A stretch of DNA of 64,000 bases. Origin: Phylloscopus collybita. Its lineage: Eukaryota > Chordata > Aves > Passeriformes > Phylloscopidae. The stretch spans positions 7,702,001 through 7,766,000 of the forward strand of contig JAJNNQ010000027.1 in the NCBI GenBank assembly GCA_027886175.1, read 5' to 3'. A program made the translations under genes and the position numbers. The notes under the pieces were generated by a model. The model worked only from the letters and a program-made list of their open reading frames with translations. It made no database searches and was not told the origin of the DNA. Shown in pieces: positions 1 to 13,500 of this stretch (its first letter is position 1; each line of letters begins with the position of its first letter).

Positions 1-3000
1 AAGGACATTGCCAACTACAACAAAGAAGATGACATTGTATGTGTGTGTTCCTTGGGATTAGTGGGAGGCAAGCACAGGCCAGGAGGGATCCTGTGTGCAG
101 ACTTGGGTGTATTGTCTCTTCCCTTGCCCCTGTTTGCCTTTGAGCCCTGGCCATGGAGGGGGAGTTGTGTTGTGCTGTCACACACCTTTTTCTGCCTGAA
201 CGATCACATACCAGTTCAGATGTCTTCAGACCTAAGCAGTGACTACAGACATCTCTGTAATTGTGTGCCCTGGCACTGACAATTCAGGTCTCAGCTCTTC
301 TTAGCCGAAGAGGAAAGAGGTTTCTTGGCTAGAGTGGTAAAATTCAGTAGAAAAATTGGATCCAGGGTAGTTAACCTCTTAGGCTGGCTGTGGTGGGACC
401 TTAGTTTCCCCTGGCATATCACATCTAAATAACCTCCTTTTTCTGTTGTTGCTGTAGGAAGATACCATGGAGGAATCTGGTTGGAAACTTGTGCATGGAG
501 ATGTCTTCAGGCCTCCACAGTACCCTATGATCCTCAGCTCTCTCCTGGGTTCTGGAATTCAGCTCTTCTGTATGATCCTGATTGTCATCTGTAAGTGGCA
601 CGTGTTGCACTGGGTGGTTGTAGCATGAATGATTCTCAAGGATGTTTGAGTTCACCATGTGCTCACCTTAGCTGGAGTGAGGCCCATGGAACTGCTTCCT
701 GTTGCCATCAGCACTGGGTGACATTGCCCAGCTGCAGGCAGCTTTGTGTGATTGTATTTCCTTTGCCAAGCTGATAGCGGGCCGGGAGACTTCTGCACAG
801 GTGTGCCTTGCCTGCTGAGCTGCACCTGCTCCCCTCCCTGGGGAGGCTGAGGCTGAAGCATGATCTGTAGCTGAGATCAAAGCTGTGCCTTCCTCTCTGG
901 CCGGTGCTTGAGGCTGTGGATGTGTTATGCTGTGAAGGAAATCAGGCCTGTGCAGAGATTGCAGGCAGCTCTGGGCTGCAGATGGGACAGGCCCCTGTCC
1001 TCCAGCTGCTGCAGCACATGTCCCTCAGAGCTGCTGTTCCTTGTCCTGTTTCCCTCTGCAGTTGTTGCTATGCTGGGGATGCTGTCGCCTTCGAGCCGGG
1101 GCGCGCTGATGACAACTGCCTGCTTCCTCTTCATGTTCATGGGGTAGGTGCCTCCACGGCTTCCCCCCCTGTGCTGTCCTGCCTCTCCCCAGCAACAACA
1201 GCTCATTTTTTTTGTCTGGGCTTGTTTCTGTCCAGGGTTTTTGGTGGATTCTTTGCTGGTCGCTTATACCGGACTCTGAAAGGCCATCGATGGAAGAAGG
1301 GAGCTTTTTGTGTGAGTCTTGGATGTTCTGTGCTGTTTATCCGGGTTTGCTGATGGCAAGAGCTGTGGATAAGCTCCACATGTTTGTGGTAGCTGGACAC
1401 AGTCTGGCTGTGCTGCACATTTACTGTGGGTTGAGTCCTTGTAGCTGTACAGAAAAGGCACGACCAGAGTATGTACTAGAGCAGAGGATTGTCCAAGATC
1501 TTTCCCACAGCCCAGCTCTGTGTCCTTGTCCTGTAGCAAAAGAGACACTTCCCCCATGTGTGCCTTGTAGCAGGAATGGACTCATTCCACAGGAACATCT
1601 GGCTGATGAGTCAGGTGCCCTCGCTTACACTGTGGTTCCTCTTGCAGACAGCAACCCTGTACCCGGGCGTCGTCTTCGGCATCTGCTTTGTCCTCAACTG
1701 CTTCATCTGGGGGAAACACTCCTCTGGTGCGGTAGGTGCCACCCTCAGCTGGGGCCTGCTGGGTGGGAGAGGGTCAGTCACTGAGCTGATAGGGACTCAT
1801 TTGGCTTCCCAGACCTTTCTAAATGGGTGACTGAAGGGTTGGCTTGGCTGATGACATCAGTCCCCAGGGCAGCAGAGCTGTCAGCCTCACTTCTGTGGCT
1901 CTTGGTGTGATTCCAGGTGCCTTTCCCTACCATGGTGGCCTTGCTCTGCATGTGGTTTGGGATCTCCTTGCCCTTGGTCTACCTGGGTTACTACTTTGGA
2001 TTTCGCAAGCAGCCGTATGACAATCCTGTACGGACAAATCAGATTCCCAGGCAGATCCCGGAGCAGAGGTGGTATATGAACAAATTTGTGGGGTGAGTGA
2101 TGAGTGTCTGGGAAATACGGTGAGTTAAGCCCCCTCCTCTCTGTCCCCTTGGGTTACTGAGTGTCACCTCCTGCTGCTCTCTGGACATGGACAGATGGCA
2201 GATTGGGTTCCTTGAGACCACATTGGTAATTTGGATGTGGTATGAGGAGTACTTGTAACCATGGTACGTGCTTAACAGTGGGAGCAGCTGTGCCATTGCC
2301 TGTGAAATTTAGTAGTCTGGAAATGTAGAGCCTTTGCTTGGAGTTTTCTGTGTGGTTACAAGGAATTTTTAATGTCCAGACAGTTATATTGTGCTGCTTA
2401 TGGTTTTTGTTTCTGCTCTGTAGGATCCTCATGGCTGGTATTCTGCCTTTTGGAGCCATGTTCATTGAACTGTTCTTCATTTTCAGTGTAAGCATTTAAC
2501 CCACTTTCCTCCTCAATAGGGTTCCTTTCATGCCAAAGCTTTTGAAAGGGAGGGGGGGTTCCACTGGAGCAGTCTCCTATTCCTATATTCTCTGAAGGGG
2601 GTAGCTGGTTTCTTCCAGGCCATTCAGTAGTTTCCAGAGAGAGCTATGGGACTCTCCTGGTGGTTTGAAGGATTGTGGTAAAGACAAAATTTACTGTAAC
2701 ATTACATCAAGGAGGGGTTCTGCTGCTACTCATTTTTCACCTTGTATGGATGGAAAAGAATTTGCTGTTCCATTGCTTGGGAGATGCAGGGGAATGAACA
2801 AGCTACCTCAGAGCTGTCCTTGTGCACCTTTTTGCAACCTGAATCCTCTGAGGTGACATTGTGAAATGCGTTAGATCTGTGGTTTCATCTAGCTGAGGCT
2901 CAGGGGCTCCTCATTTTCCCCTGGCTGGCTGCCAGAAGTTAGTCCTACATTCAGTGATTGATCACAGTAACTTGGAAACAAATTCCTGCTGTGTGTTTAT

Positions 3001-4197
3001 TTCAGGCAATCTGGGAGAACCAGTTCTATTACCTTTTTGGCTTCCTCTTCCTGGTGTTTATAATTCTGGTGGTATCCTGCTCCCAGATCAGCATTGTCAT
3101 GGTTTATTTCCAGCTCTGTGCTGAGGTGAGATTTCTATGTTTGTAATTTGGGTAGCTGAGGGTACTTGCACCTGGAAAAGCACAGATCAAATTATTGCTG
3201 CTGCTCAGCAAAGATTAGTGTGTCCCAGCTTCACAGGTGTGGTTGTCCCTAATGTCTCTTCACTCTAAAGGGAATTAAAGCTCCTCGATTATCTCTTAGG
3301 CTGGGAACTGTGGTTTCATACCAGGAATTTTGCTGGGCACAGGGTGTTTTGAGCTGTTCCCCAACGGTTCCATTCCATCCACATACAAAACAAAATGCAG
3401 GGCCAAAGGTGAGCCAAGTCCTTGGGCAGCAGGTGCTTTGAGCCTGACTGTCAGCGTAGCATCTTGGTTTGGAAACACATTTGTGACCAAAAAAAAGTCC
3501 CCCAGTCCCAAATTGTGGATTTCCTTTGAAGGAAGATGAGTGGTGTTCTCCCTGTCCTGGAATGGTCACAGCTTCCCTGAGGCAGTGCCTGGGGAGAAGA
3601 CAGTCAGGGGGATAATGAGGCTCTTTATCCTGTCAGGATTACCGCTGGTGGTGGAGAACCTTCCTCGTGTCTGGAGGATCTGCCTTCTACGTGCTGATCT
3701 ATGCTGTCTTCTACTTTGTGAACAAGGTATTCCTCCTGGGTGCAAGTGCCATGGTTTTGGGGGTGACTGTGGGATTTGGGAATGGAAATGGTGGGCCTGC
3801 TGAGTCCCAGTCTGCTCATGTCAGCCCAAGACAGTGCTGACAGCCCTTCCAAACAGGAGAGAGGGGTGTGCCCCAGGACTTGTGCAGAGCAACATTCCTT
3901 GACCTCACCTCAAAGGGGATCTCCCTGCAGCTGGACAAAAATGAGTTTTCCTTCCTTTGCCAGAGCTCCCCTTGCAGATGGCCCTGGTTGATTTCTCACC
4001 TCTGTGTGTTATTGTGCTGATTTTTTTTTTATCCTCTTTTATTTCAGCTGGATATTGTTGAGTTCATTCCCTCCTTACTGTACTTTGGCTACACTGCCCT
4101 CATGGTCCTGTCCTTCTGGCTCCTGACGGGCACCATTGGCTTCTACGCAGCCTACATGTTCGTGCGGAAGATCTACGCCGCCGTGAAAATCGACTGA
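1..4197 (+). CDS. TM9SF4: TM9SF4, transmembrane 9 superfamily member 4 (3' half, partial)
   Basis: Ten coding exons, all GT-AG: 1-36, 458-590, 1062-1143, 1236-1311, 1648-1731, 1917-2092, 2424-2487, 3006-3125, 3637-3726 and 4048-4197. Joined, they give 336 residues matching the C-terminal part of the 642-residue family member. The 5' half, with the large lumenal domain and first membrane helix, lies outside the window. The visible part starts in the loop [11 protein letters not shown] and then has eight hydrophobic segments (for example [12 protein letters not shown] and [14 protein letters not shown]), which fits a nine-pass protein. The protein ends in KIYAAVKID; a terminal KXD/E motif is known in this family to bind COPI coat and hold the protein in Golgi and endosomes. 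TM9SF4 is linked to membrane-protein sorting, cell adhesion and V-ATPase assembly. The assignment to member 4 rests on near-identity to the remembered mammalian protein. Confidence 0.97.
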
Positions 4198-5460
4198 AGC
4201 TGGAACCCCCCAGCAGGAATCAGACACCTCTGAACACGTGTCCTCCCGGGAGGGACAGGGACATCTTCTCCCAGCTCTTTTTAAGGAAACAAAAATCCAG
4301 TGGGAGAGTCACAAGAGAAATAATTAACTCCTCGATTTGGAATGTAACTTTGGCACAGTGTACATGGATTCTGGGCTACTTCTGCGGGGAAAAGGGGTCT
4401 GTAGATACCTTACATTTTAACTTTATTATCCTGTTCCATATTTGAGGGAGTTTTTTAGCAGAGAAATATCCCTCTGTATAAGTAAACCCCCTTTTTGCTA
4501 ATCCATCCTTTTTTTTTATGTTGATGATGAACGGATTTGAGACAGCAGTGGAAACACTTGTGAAAACGTTTTCTTCCAGCCCCTGGGGTGCTCTAGGATT
4601 CAGGGAGACTCTTCAGACAAGTATCAGACTGGGTTTTTCTCCTGCCTTCGTGTCTGCACAGAAGAGGGAGCTTGACTATGGCAGAATAACTGGAGCCTAA
4701 AGGCTCACCCAGCGGGAGTCCGGCGCACTCCGATCACCGAAGTCCCGGCTTCGGCTTGTTTACAATTTGCTGGAGGTGCCATTCAGAGCCTGGGAAGTGC
4801 AATTTCACCCTGAGAGAGCTTGAGCAACCTTTGGCATCGCTTCTCCCTCCCTCCCTCCAGCCTCGGACAGCACAGGCCGCTGTGGGAGGGTGGGATTGCC
4901 TCTCCTTCAGAAGGCAGGACAAAGCGTCCTGCTGGAAGTGACGTGGTTGTGCTGAATACAGGACTGGAAGGATGTGTGAGGTAACTACAAGAGTTTGTTC
5001 TGTCGATAGCTCTGCTCTGGATGAGTGAGGAATCAGGGCAGGCTCCTTCCTGGGAATGCCACTGGGTTCATGCAGAGCCTGCAGGAGATGGCTGCGGTGC
5101 CGTGGCATTAGTGCCAAGTGATCTGAGGCAGTGTTGGGCCTGAGCTGCCCCAGGGCTGTGCAGGCCGTGCTGAAGGGGCTGCCACAGGCAGGTGCCCCCG
5201 TGAGCTGTCCCATGGCTGGGAGTGGGGCTCTCTCGCTGGCCCTGTGCTCTGGCTGCCCTTGCTGCTCTCTGCTCCTCCTCTGAAATTCTCTACCTCCAGG
5301 GAACAGGAAAAGTGTACACCCCATAGCTGTATTTTGTTCTTCTCCACAAAAAACAGTCCAAGCTCTCCTGGATAGCTGACATGGGCTCTTTTCCCATGGC
5401 TTGATGCCTGGATCGGCTCGTGGGAAGCTCTTTTGAAAAGAAGCTGAAGTTGGGTTGTGG

Positions 5461-5541
5461 GTGTTTTTTTTTGTTTGTTTGTGGGTTTTTTTTGTTTTGT
5501 TTGGGGGTTTTGTTTTTTTGGTTTTTTGTTGTTTTTTTTTT
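5461..5541 (+). repeat. T/G-rich low-complexity tract in the TM9SF4 3'UTR
   Basis: About 80 bases of T runs broken by single or clustered G, with no fixed period. In the TM9SF4 transcript it would read as a U/GU-rich tract. Length is probably variable between individuals. Confidence 0.85.
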
Positions 5542-6109
5542 GTCACTTCAGTGATGTTTATCAGTAAAAAGGTTCCATGTTGCAGTGAAGGCTCCCTCCA
5601 TCCCCAGACTCCCTGGATTCAGCCAGCACTACAGAGGAGAGGTTTTTTTAGTGAGATCTATGAATATATTTCTTCTTGGAGTAAGGTCTTCCAATGACCA
5701 GCTGCCAGAGGTCACGTCATTCCAACCCAAAACTGTCCAAAAGCCCTCCTTGCTCCCAGGGAGGGCTTTGGGGCCTTTTTAAACCCCAACTGCTGTAAGT
5801 TTCCACCAGGTCCATTCAAGGGCCTGTGTCCCTTCCTGTTGGCCCTGCCCATCATGCCAAAGTCTAATTAGCCAGGAATCATGGATGGAAAAAGGGAGGA
5901 GGGGATGCAACTGTGAGCCAACTGTGCTGTGGAGTCCTGTGTCAGTTCTGATTTGAGGTCCCTCTCTGAGATTTTCATTGATTTTTTTTTTTTTCTGCCC
6001 CTGCCCCAGTGGAGAGGCTCAGCCAGCATTGATTTCTTTCCCTTCCCTGAAGTGTTTTCTCTGTATTCTTTGTAATTTTTAATTAATGTATGTATTCTTT
6101 GTGTCCTAT

Positions 6110-6119
6110 TGTAAATAAA
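6110..6119 (+). terminator. TM9SF4: TM9SF4 polyadenylation signal overlapping a Pumilio-type motif
   Basis: The ten bases TGTAAATAAA contain both TGTAAATA (the Pumilio consensus UGUANAUA) and the hexamer AATAAA at 6114-6119. A GT-containing stretch follows within about 20 bases. This is the first strong hexamer at the end of the 3'UTR, so it is the likely poly(A) signal of TM9SF4. Confidence 0.7.
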
Positions 6120-6139
6120 TCTGCCATTGTCCTGTCATC

Positions 6140-7560
6140 CTGCTCTCTTGGGTTCTCCTAAGCCACTTCTGGAGAATTTCTTTTTGTAACACTTGGCCTG
6201 TTGGATACCCACATGGTCTGTGATGTGTGGCTTCAGCCAGAAGCAGAGCTTGGAATACTCTGGTTTTCTTTGTAATATTTTTCTCCTGGTAAACTTAAGT
6301 TTCTCCCAGTGTGGCATGCCCTGAATGCTGCCATATATTGTAATTATGCCACCAGTGGAGGCATTTGGATCTGCTGATACTATCCTGCTGGGTAAGATCA
6401 CTTGAGCAGCTTGTGTCTCGTGTGAGACATGTTTGACGTGTGGCACTGATGGGCAGAGGAGCAGAACTGTTGGATGGCAGTGCTGGGCAGTGCTTTAGAG
6501 CAGCAGAGGGGAGAGGACAGCTCAGAAGGGAGCTGCCATTCTTTCCTCTGAGTGGGAGCGCTGCTGCTGTGGAAGCTGAGCCCTCAGCATTGGCTTCCAG
6601 CTCTATTGGCTTCTCAGAGCCTGTGTTTCTGCTGGGGGGGGGCGGTGTGGCAGGAGATCAATGAGCCTCTGCTGGAATGTTGGCTGAGGGAGGCAAAGTG
6701 AATTGCCTTTTCCTGAGATGGTTTTCCCAGCAGAGCAATGGATGTGATTACCCCAGGTTCAGAGTCCAGTGTTGAGGGCTGCTGAGTGTCTGTGAGTAAG
6801 AGCAGAGCTGGCAAATACTTGAATCAAAACTCAGAAATCATCAGAATAATCCCTTCTCCCTTTAAAAAGGCAAAGGAAGCTTCAGCTCCACCACCAGGAC
6901 AATCCAGGCTGAACTTATTTCTCATTTTTGGCAGATGAGTGTATTCATGTTCTGTCACAGTCCTCAGCGCCAGGGGAAAGCTGCTGAGGAAAGGGCACAT
7001 TTTAATGGTGGCTGAATTAGGAATGAAAACCAGAGCTGAAAACTAGAAATCATTCTTACTTAGACAAGCACCTAACACTGATTGTGGCTGTCAGCTTTTA
7101 ATCCATGTTCTGAAGGAGATTCCCAAGAGGGCTCTGTGTGCTTTGCCCTGTTTCATCTTCAAATGCTGCTGGTGCCTGCAGCCAGTTGTACCTTCAGCTG
7201 AGGTTTGGTCCTGGTTCTTCTGCTGTGGGGAGCACAGCATGTTGGGGTGATTGGGGAGGGGGAGTGGGCTGAACTTGTCTGACATGGTGCCACATGGGCT
7301 GGAAATTTTAGTGAAACCAAGCGACCAGAGCTTCCTGTCTAACAAGCATTATTCTCCTTGGCAGGGGATAATGATGTTGGCTGTGGCTGCCTCACCAGTC
7401 AGGTGCTGGGTTTTTTTCTTGTGGGTCTAATTCTTTGCTTGGAAGAAATTGAAAAACCTCTGTGGCTTCATGTAGGGAACTGTATCTTTGACCTGCCTTA
7501 TGATTCTATCTTGTCTTAATCCAAACAAAACCCAAAGTCCCCTCCATGAAGACACCTGGG
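6140..7560. other. Intergenic interval between convergent TM9SF4 and PLAGL2, no gene seen
   Basis: No frame here resembles a known protein, no exon-like GT-AG structure stands out, and I recognise no interspersed repeat. The only low-complexity feature is a short G run near 6635-6643. If PLAGL2 transcripts end early, the gap is larger than marked. Confidence 0.5.
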
Positions 7561-10500
7561 GTAGATCATCCAAATGCTTTTAATAAACAACTTCATTATA
7601 AAAGATACTTTCAATTTGAACTTCATTTTGCAAGAGCTAATTTTAGTGATGAACCATACATTTCCTAATGGCACTTAATTACAATTTAAAAACCTTGTTT
7701 ACAGCCCCCAAAATACTCCATTAAAAGAGGTTATTCACTCTGTGTAAAAGTGCTAGAAAGTTTGTTTTTAGAAAACCAGTTGAGCTTTAACAATGGGAAG
7801 TTTCTGGCTTTGGCAGCTGTAGCTGCAGGGAGGGAGGTCAGGCACGGGGCCTGTCCAGAACTAGCACAAGAAGGGACAGTATGAATGGCAGCTCTGGGGA
7901 GGGACAACTGTAGCTTTCCCATCCCCTCCCATGGCTAATCCCAAACCATTCACCTTCCAACGGGATGTTTACCAGTTCCTGTGGGAGATTGCAGAGCTTG
8001 TGCTGGGAGAGGGTTCTTGGCATGACTTGTGGCCACAAAGGCCACTCAGTAGCTTTTCTTCTAGCAGCAGTTATGGAGCTTGGCTGCTCCCAGGTTCTTT
8101 TTTGTTCTTGTGGCCACCCTGTGTCTCAAGAATACATCAGCAGCCAACTCTGTGTTCTTCAATATCCTCATTTAAGGAAAACACTGGTTCAAATGTTAGA
8201 AAACAGTCTTTCTAAAAATTGCTTCTAGATATCAGGAGTCACTGAAGTGGGAAAGCTCCACAAAACACAAGGCACTCAGTAGGGTGAGGAGAGTTCAAGA
8301 GTGGCTTCTATAGCAGAAGTTCTGGGATGTGCTGCAGCCTGCAGGCTTCTGCACCCTCACGTGGCAGCCTGCAGTGGGTTGTGCTGCTGAGGGCTCTGAG
8401 CAAAGCTCATGTGTTACCTTCAAGCACAAGACACTGACTACAGAGTTGGAGAAGGGCTGCAGGCAGCTCCCTGGCCTGTTCACCTGGACACTCAGCCAGC
8501 TGAGGCTGTCCCTGTCCTGCAGGCCTTGGAGCTGTCCCCAGTCCACTCAGGACATTCCATACTAGAGCTGGTTATCCCCTTGCACAGTAGTTCAAAACAA
8601 AGACACAAAAGTGAGGGATGGTTGGTTTGTAACAAGACACTTCAACGTTGAGGATTCTTCCCCCAGCTGAAGAGCTGACCTATTTATAGTAATAAAAAAG
8701 AAAAAAAATCCAAATTCCCTGGTTATCTTTTGCAATGCTTTTAACTTTCCTTGTCACTGTGATCTGACACAGAGCAGCTCCCTCTGTGTCATGTATGCTC
8801 TGTTTCCATACTGGTATTTAGGCACTGGTGGAAAGGACAATGCAGACCTGGCTTCAGCCACAAGCAGAGTGAGGAAGGTGCTTCAGGCTCCTCCTGCAGC
8901 CCAACTGTGCACATAGAAATAAAAAGTATTTTGAACAGGAAAGCCAAGATCATCTCCTGGTGTGGATTGGTGAGAAGCAGAATGTGATCTGTTTTCTGAT
9001 CTCATTTCTGAACACCAGTTCTATTTTTGCTCATGTTTGCATGCCAGTCTGAAGTGTTAAGTCGTGTTTGGCCTGTGGGAAGACGTAGAGCTGGCTCCAG
9101 GTAGAGACTGCAGACTGTACCCCAGGAGAAAACTCTTTATCTGCAGCCATAAGAATAGCTGAAACATGTAGGATTCCTAGGGGATCCCAGTTAGTCACTA
9201 GAAGGAAGCAAGTCCATCTTTGGGAATAACCAGAGATGACCCTAATGTGAGTGTGCATGGATTGTGCAGCAGGGACAACAGAACATGAGAGGTGGTGGGG
9301 AAGAGGAACAGTGGTCCTGCAAGGCAGCTGGATCAGTGGTAGTGGTACCTCCCTGGGAGCCTCCACCTGCTTTCCCAGAGAGGCTCAGTATGGCTGTGGC
9401 AGGTTATGGTAAACAGGCATGAAAACGCTGAGAAGTGCCAGAGCTGGGATGGGGGTGAAAAGAATCTGGGCTTCCCAGATCCAGCAGACCAGGCTAAACC
9501 AAACCAGCTTCTCCTACTGCACAGGGGTTGGCCAGGATGCTCTCATCTCTAGGAACTGGGGAAAATACAAGAAATAAGTTACGGAAAAGACACAAATTTT
9601 GGATGAGGATGGAAACCTGAACTGGTTCTGTTTGAGCCATGCATCCACTTCACTGTTCAGTGGCAGAATAGCTCCAGGGCTTGGGCAGGCAATTAACTAA
9701 AAATAGGCACCTGAGGGAGAATTCAGTCAGCCTGACTAACTGGGATTAGAGGATAAGCAAGAAGGTAGGGTGATGGGAAGCACATCTTTGAAGATTTATT
9801 TGTGGAAATTTTAATTGCAGGCAGCAGAAAATGCCTCTGTGGGTTTGTTCTGTCCAGAGAGCAAAGGTGGTGCAATGGTAGGGAAAGGAAAAGGGGCTTT
9901 TTTTCATTGAACTGCAGGAAATCTTCCCAGCAGCTGCTGTTCACCTGTCAGCAAGGAAGGAATTAAAGAACAAAGAGCTGAGCTCAACAAAAGTATTGAA
10001 ATCATCAATCTACCAGAGGCAAAAAAAGGATTCCAGTTGAAGTGACACCATTTTTCAACACTGAGGCTAAAGACTAGCAATGTTGTGAGACAGAGAATGG
10101 GGTCTGTCACAACATGGTGTGTGGGTATTCTGTCATGTGAAATGCAGTGGAAGCAAATGCAAGATAACATGTTGTTCCTTCCTACAAATGGATTTTGAGT
10201 GAGCTGTAATCCCAGGGGGAAAGAAATCTTCAGCCTTTCACAGGGTTCTGGCAATCTGAGCCTGGAAGGATGGGCAAGGGTTAACCCTCTGCTGCCAGGG
10301 AGTGGCTTGGCTATTTGTTAGTTATTTCTAGGGGGACATCAGGTCCTTGGCTTTCTGAGAATCCAGGATCTGATTTATAAGGGCTGGGAAGTTCATGTCC
10401 TGTCCTTTTGCTGACTGGAGGTCTATGGATTCATATCTTTGTTGATTGCAGTGTTCCTATTGCTTTGGACACCCCCCAAGCCAGCCAGTTTAAAATTCCT

Positions 10501-13500
10501 TTATTTAAGTAAAACCTCCTGAACAATTATGTGCTGAAGTTGCTGCCTTTGGGCTCAATCTGGTGCAATCTTCCTGGTACAGGTGTGCCAGGAACAGAGG
10601 GATCACAGTGGAATGGTTTGCTGGGCTCTTTCTGCCTGACTCACAGCCATGTCCTGGACCTGCAGCCCCAAACTCGTGGTCCAAAACAAAAACCAAACCC
10701 AAACTCTCTGGGATGATTTTTTTATATCACATAACCAGCACAGTGGCTGCCACAAGGCCCTGCACACACAGCACAGAACAGATTGTAGGCTGTGCTGCAG
10801 CAATCCCCCTCACAGCATGCCAGGGTTACCCTTGCCCCTCACCTCCAGCTGCATCAGCAGGAGCTTGGCTAAGCTGACTTCCACTGACTTGCCTAAGAGC
10901 TTGGTATGAATATCCAGGTGGACTGGGATTCCCAAGTGCTGTAAGCCTGGATGCTCAAAGTATTTTCTTACAAACAGGTAAAAATTGTTCACTATAATTT
11001 GTTCTGTGAATTGCATACCTGCTATTTCAAATGGAATTAGTCTCATTAGACTGCCTGGTAAAATACTTTCAGAGTACAAGCTGTTGTGGTAGAGGAACTT
11101 TGAATCCATTTTCCTGTGCAAACACCTGGAATCAGCTCTGATGCTGTCTCTGACCACGCTGCCCTTGCTGGGTTAGATTTTCCTTCCATTGACAAAGGTT
11201 ACTCCAGTTCTGCTTGTTAAAGTAGCTGTGGAAAGCAAATCACACGTGCAAATCATAGCAAAATGAATTCCATTTATTCTTTGACAGACTACTGGTAGGA
11301 AAAAGATGCCTGGCTCTAAGTTTAGCTATCACTGCTAAAGGAATTCCAGTGATGACATCTGTTCAGAGTACAATGCAGGCAGGAAGCAAGAAAGCTGAAT
11401 GTTCTGCAGTGGGAAAAGGTGTGTGATGGCATTGCATAAATCTGATAATCCTCACTGGCAGTGAGTGATCAGTTCTGACCATTTATTTCTCAAAAAATAA
11501 TAATCCTCTCAACTGAAGACAGGGATAAGGCTTGCATATAATTGGTAACAGTGTGAAACTCTTTAATTTGCAAAGAGCAAAGCAATAGAAGACAGGCCTG
11601 AGGTATTCAATGCTGGTAAACAGACAGGCTGCAATGCCCTGTTTACCTTTGCTAGGTTAGAGAACAAGAAGGCACTCGTTGGACTTGGAAAGGCAACATT
11701 TTCCAGTGGAGAAAAGGAAAAAGTACTGCATTCAACTCAGGGAGATCATTGCCACAGGATATTGCTGAGGTAAATAAATCTTATATTACATTTTGATACA
11801 AAAGTCTTATTTGCAGCATTGCTGGCTAACCTAAAACAACCGATCTATGTTCTGGAGAATCAATGGATTGCTAAAGAGTCATTCTGGGAAGAATTACTAA
11901 GCTAAATTAAAAATAAAATTCTGGAGTAAAATGGAAGGGGGACAAGCCTGTGACCAAAAGAGACACAGCTGATGTCACACAGTGGGATCATGGCTCAGCA
12001 GGAAGGAATCTCCATCAACTGAGGTGGATGTGCTCTGGGAGACAAGGGAGGACAGCAACTGGCTTCACCCAAGGAGCTGAGATAACAGAGTAGAGGTAGA
12101 TTTTGCATTTCCTAGATTTATGGAGAACAATATTGACAGATTTCCTGGTTTATATTGGCCTACAATGGTTCCTCCCTGCTGAGGTATGAATCTGCCTGTC
12201 CATACTCATAAACATGCACCAGTGCAGAGTGGCCTCCATATGTTCCCATCTGCAGTATAAGTGCCCAGGAAAACAGGAGCAGGAGACAATACAGGTGCTA
12301 AATGACACCAGCAGCTGGCTGCCACTTCCCACTATAACCCCTCTGCCCTGGTAGGTAGACAGCCCATGGAAGAGTTTAAGAGGTAGGGCAGAAAGGAGGG
12401 GAAGCACTGTAACTTCAGGAGGCAAGGCTTGAGCAAGAGAGAACAAAAAAGGCCAGTGGAACCACATCCAAAGTGAAAAGTTGACTGCAGGCCCCAAACC
12501 TCAGCATTTGTTAGAACTATTGGTGTTGGGAGAAATGCTTCAAATACACTGACAATGTGTACCTGAAGCTGGTACCAAATTTTCCTTGATTCTTGGATGT
12601 TATCACCATTGAAGTTAAAATACACCTTTGAGACTACTTCCGGGATAAGCCAAAAAGGGAGCTGACCTCAATGAATGGCCGTGGTTAAAAATCCCAAGCC
12701 CCATAAACTCATACTCTGTTCCTCATCCCAGGGGAACCTCACGGAGCAGGGCCTGCAGCCTGTTCTCACCCACGCCTGGTACGCCAGTGCTCAACGTCCC
12801 AAGCTCCTCACCCAGCTCTCTCACGTGCTTTGGTTTCCAGATTTGTTTGCCTGGGGGAGATATTTAAAGGGGCTCTGTCCATACACCGCACACCAAGCTA
12901 AGCTGTGAGAGCTGCTCCATCCCCTTCACTCAGGATAGCCAGCGAGAAAAGGCAGGAAGGTGCTGCCTACAGGGGCAGAGGCTGAAGTGGTCCAAAAGCA
13001 GTGTATTTCCCCATGGGGGAAGAACATGATAAGTGAAGAGAAATCAGTGCAACCTGACTTCGTTGTGTAAACAGTGTTCAAGCTACACCAGAGAATGAAC
13101 CCAGTGTATTCTGGTGCCTCCTATGTTTGCAATGGCAGAATCAGATTTGTGTTGTGTAAACAATGTTCACCATAATGAGTTTATCCTAACGGCTCCGAAG
13201 AGGTGACGTTGAATTCACTATGTAAACGGGCTTGTTGCTTAACACTGATGTGGAGTAAGCTGTGTTGGGTGACGGGATGAGAGGTAGCAGGGAAGGACAG
13301 CCTCTTCCCCATTGGCTTCATACAGAGCGGTATCGTGACTTCTTCTCCATGTGGAGGTGTTGGCTGGTTTGCCAGAATTGCAGTGTGGTAACATGAAATG
13401 GAAGCTGGACTCTTCCAAAGTTTAGCCCAGGATGAAAAAGTCTCAACTCCTTCTGAGGGACAGTCCCTTCCCAGAGAGGAAACAGCTCCAGCATTCTCAG

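Larger units (their letters stand above)
4198..6135 (+). other. TM9SF4: TM9SF4 3' untranslated region
   Basis: The sequence after the TGA has no long conserved reading frame and runs to the first good AATAAA. A T/G-rich low-complexity tract lies at 5461-5541. On the opposite strand it produces an apparent 270-residue lysine-rich frame, which I reject as coding. The end point is inferred from the poly(A) signal at 6114-6119; the cleavage site itself is not visible. Confidence 0.75.

Noticed and set aside
4734..5546. 270-residue minus-strand frame in the TM9SF4 3'UTR
   Set aside because: Its Lys/Thr-rich N-terminus is just the T/G-rich tract read in reverse, and the rest shows no homology or splice structure.
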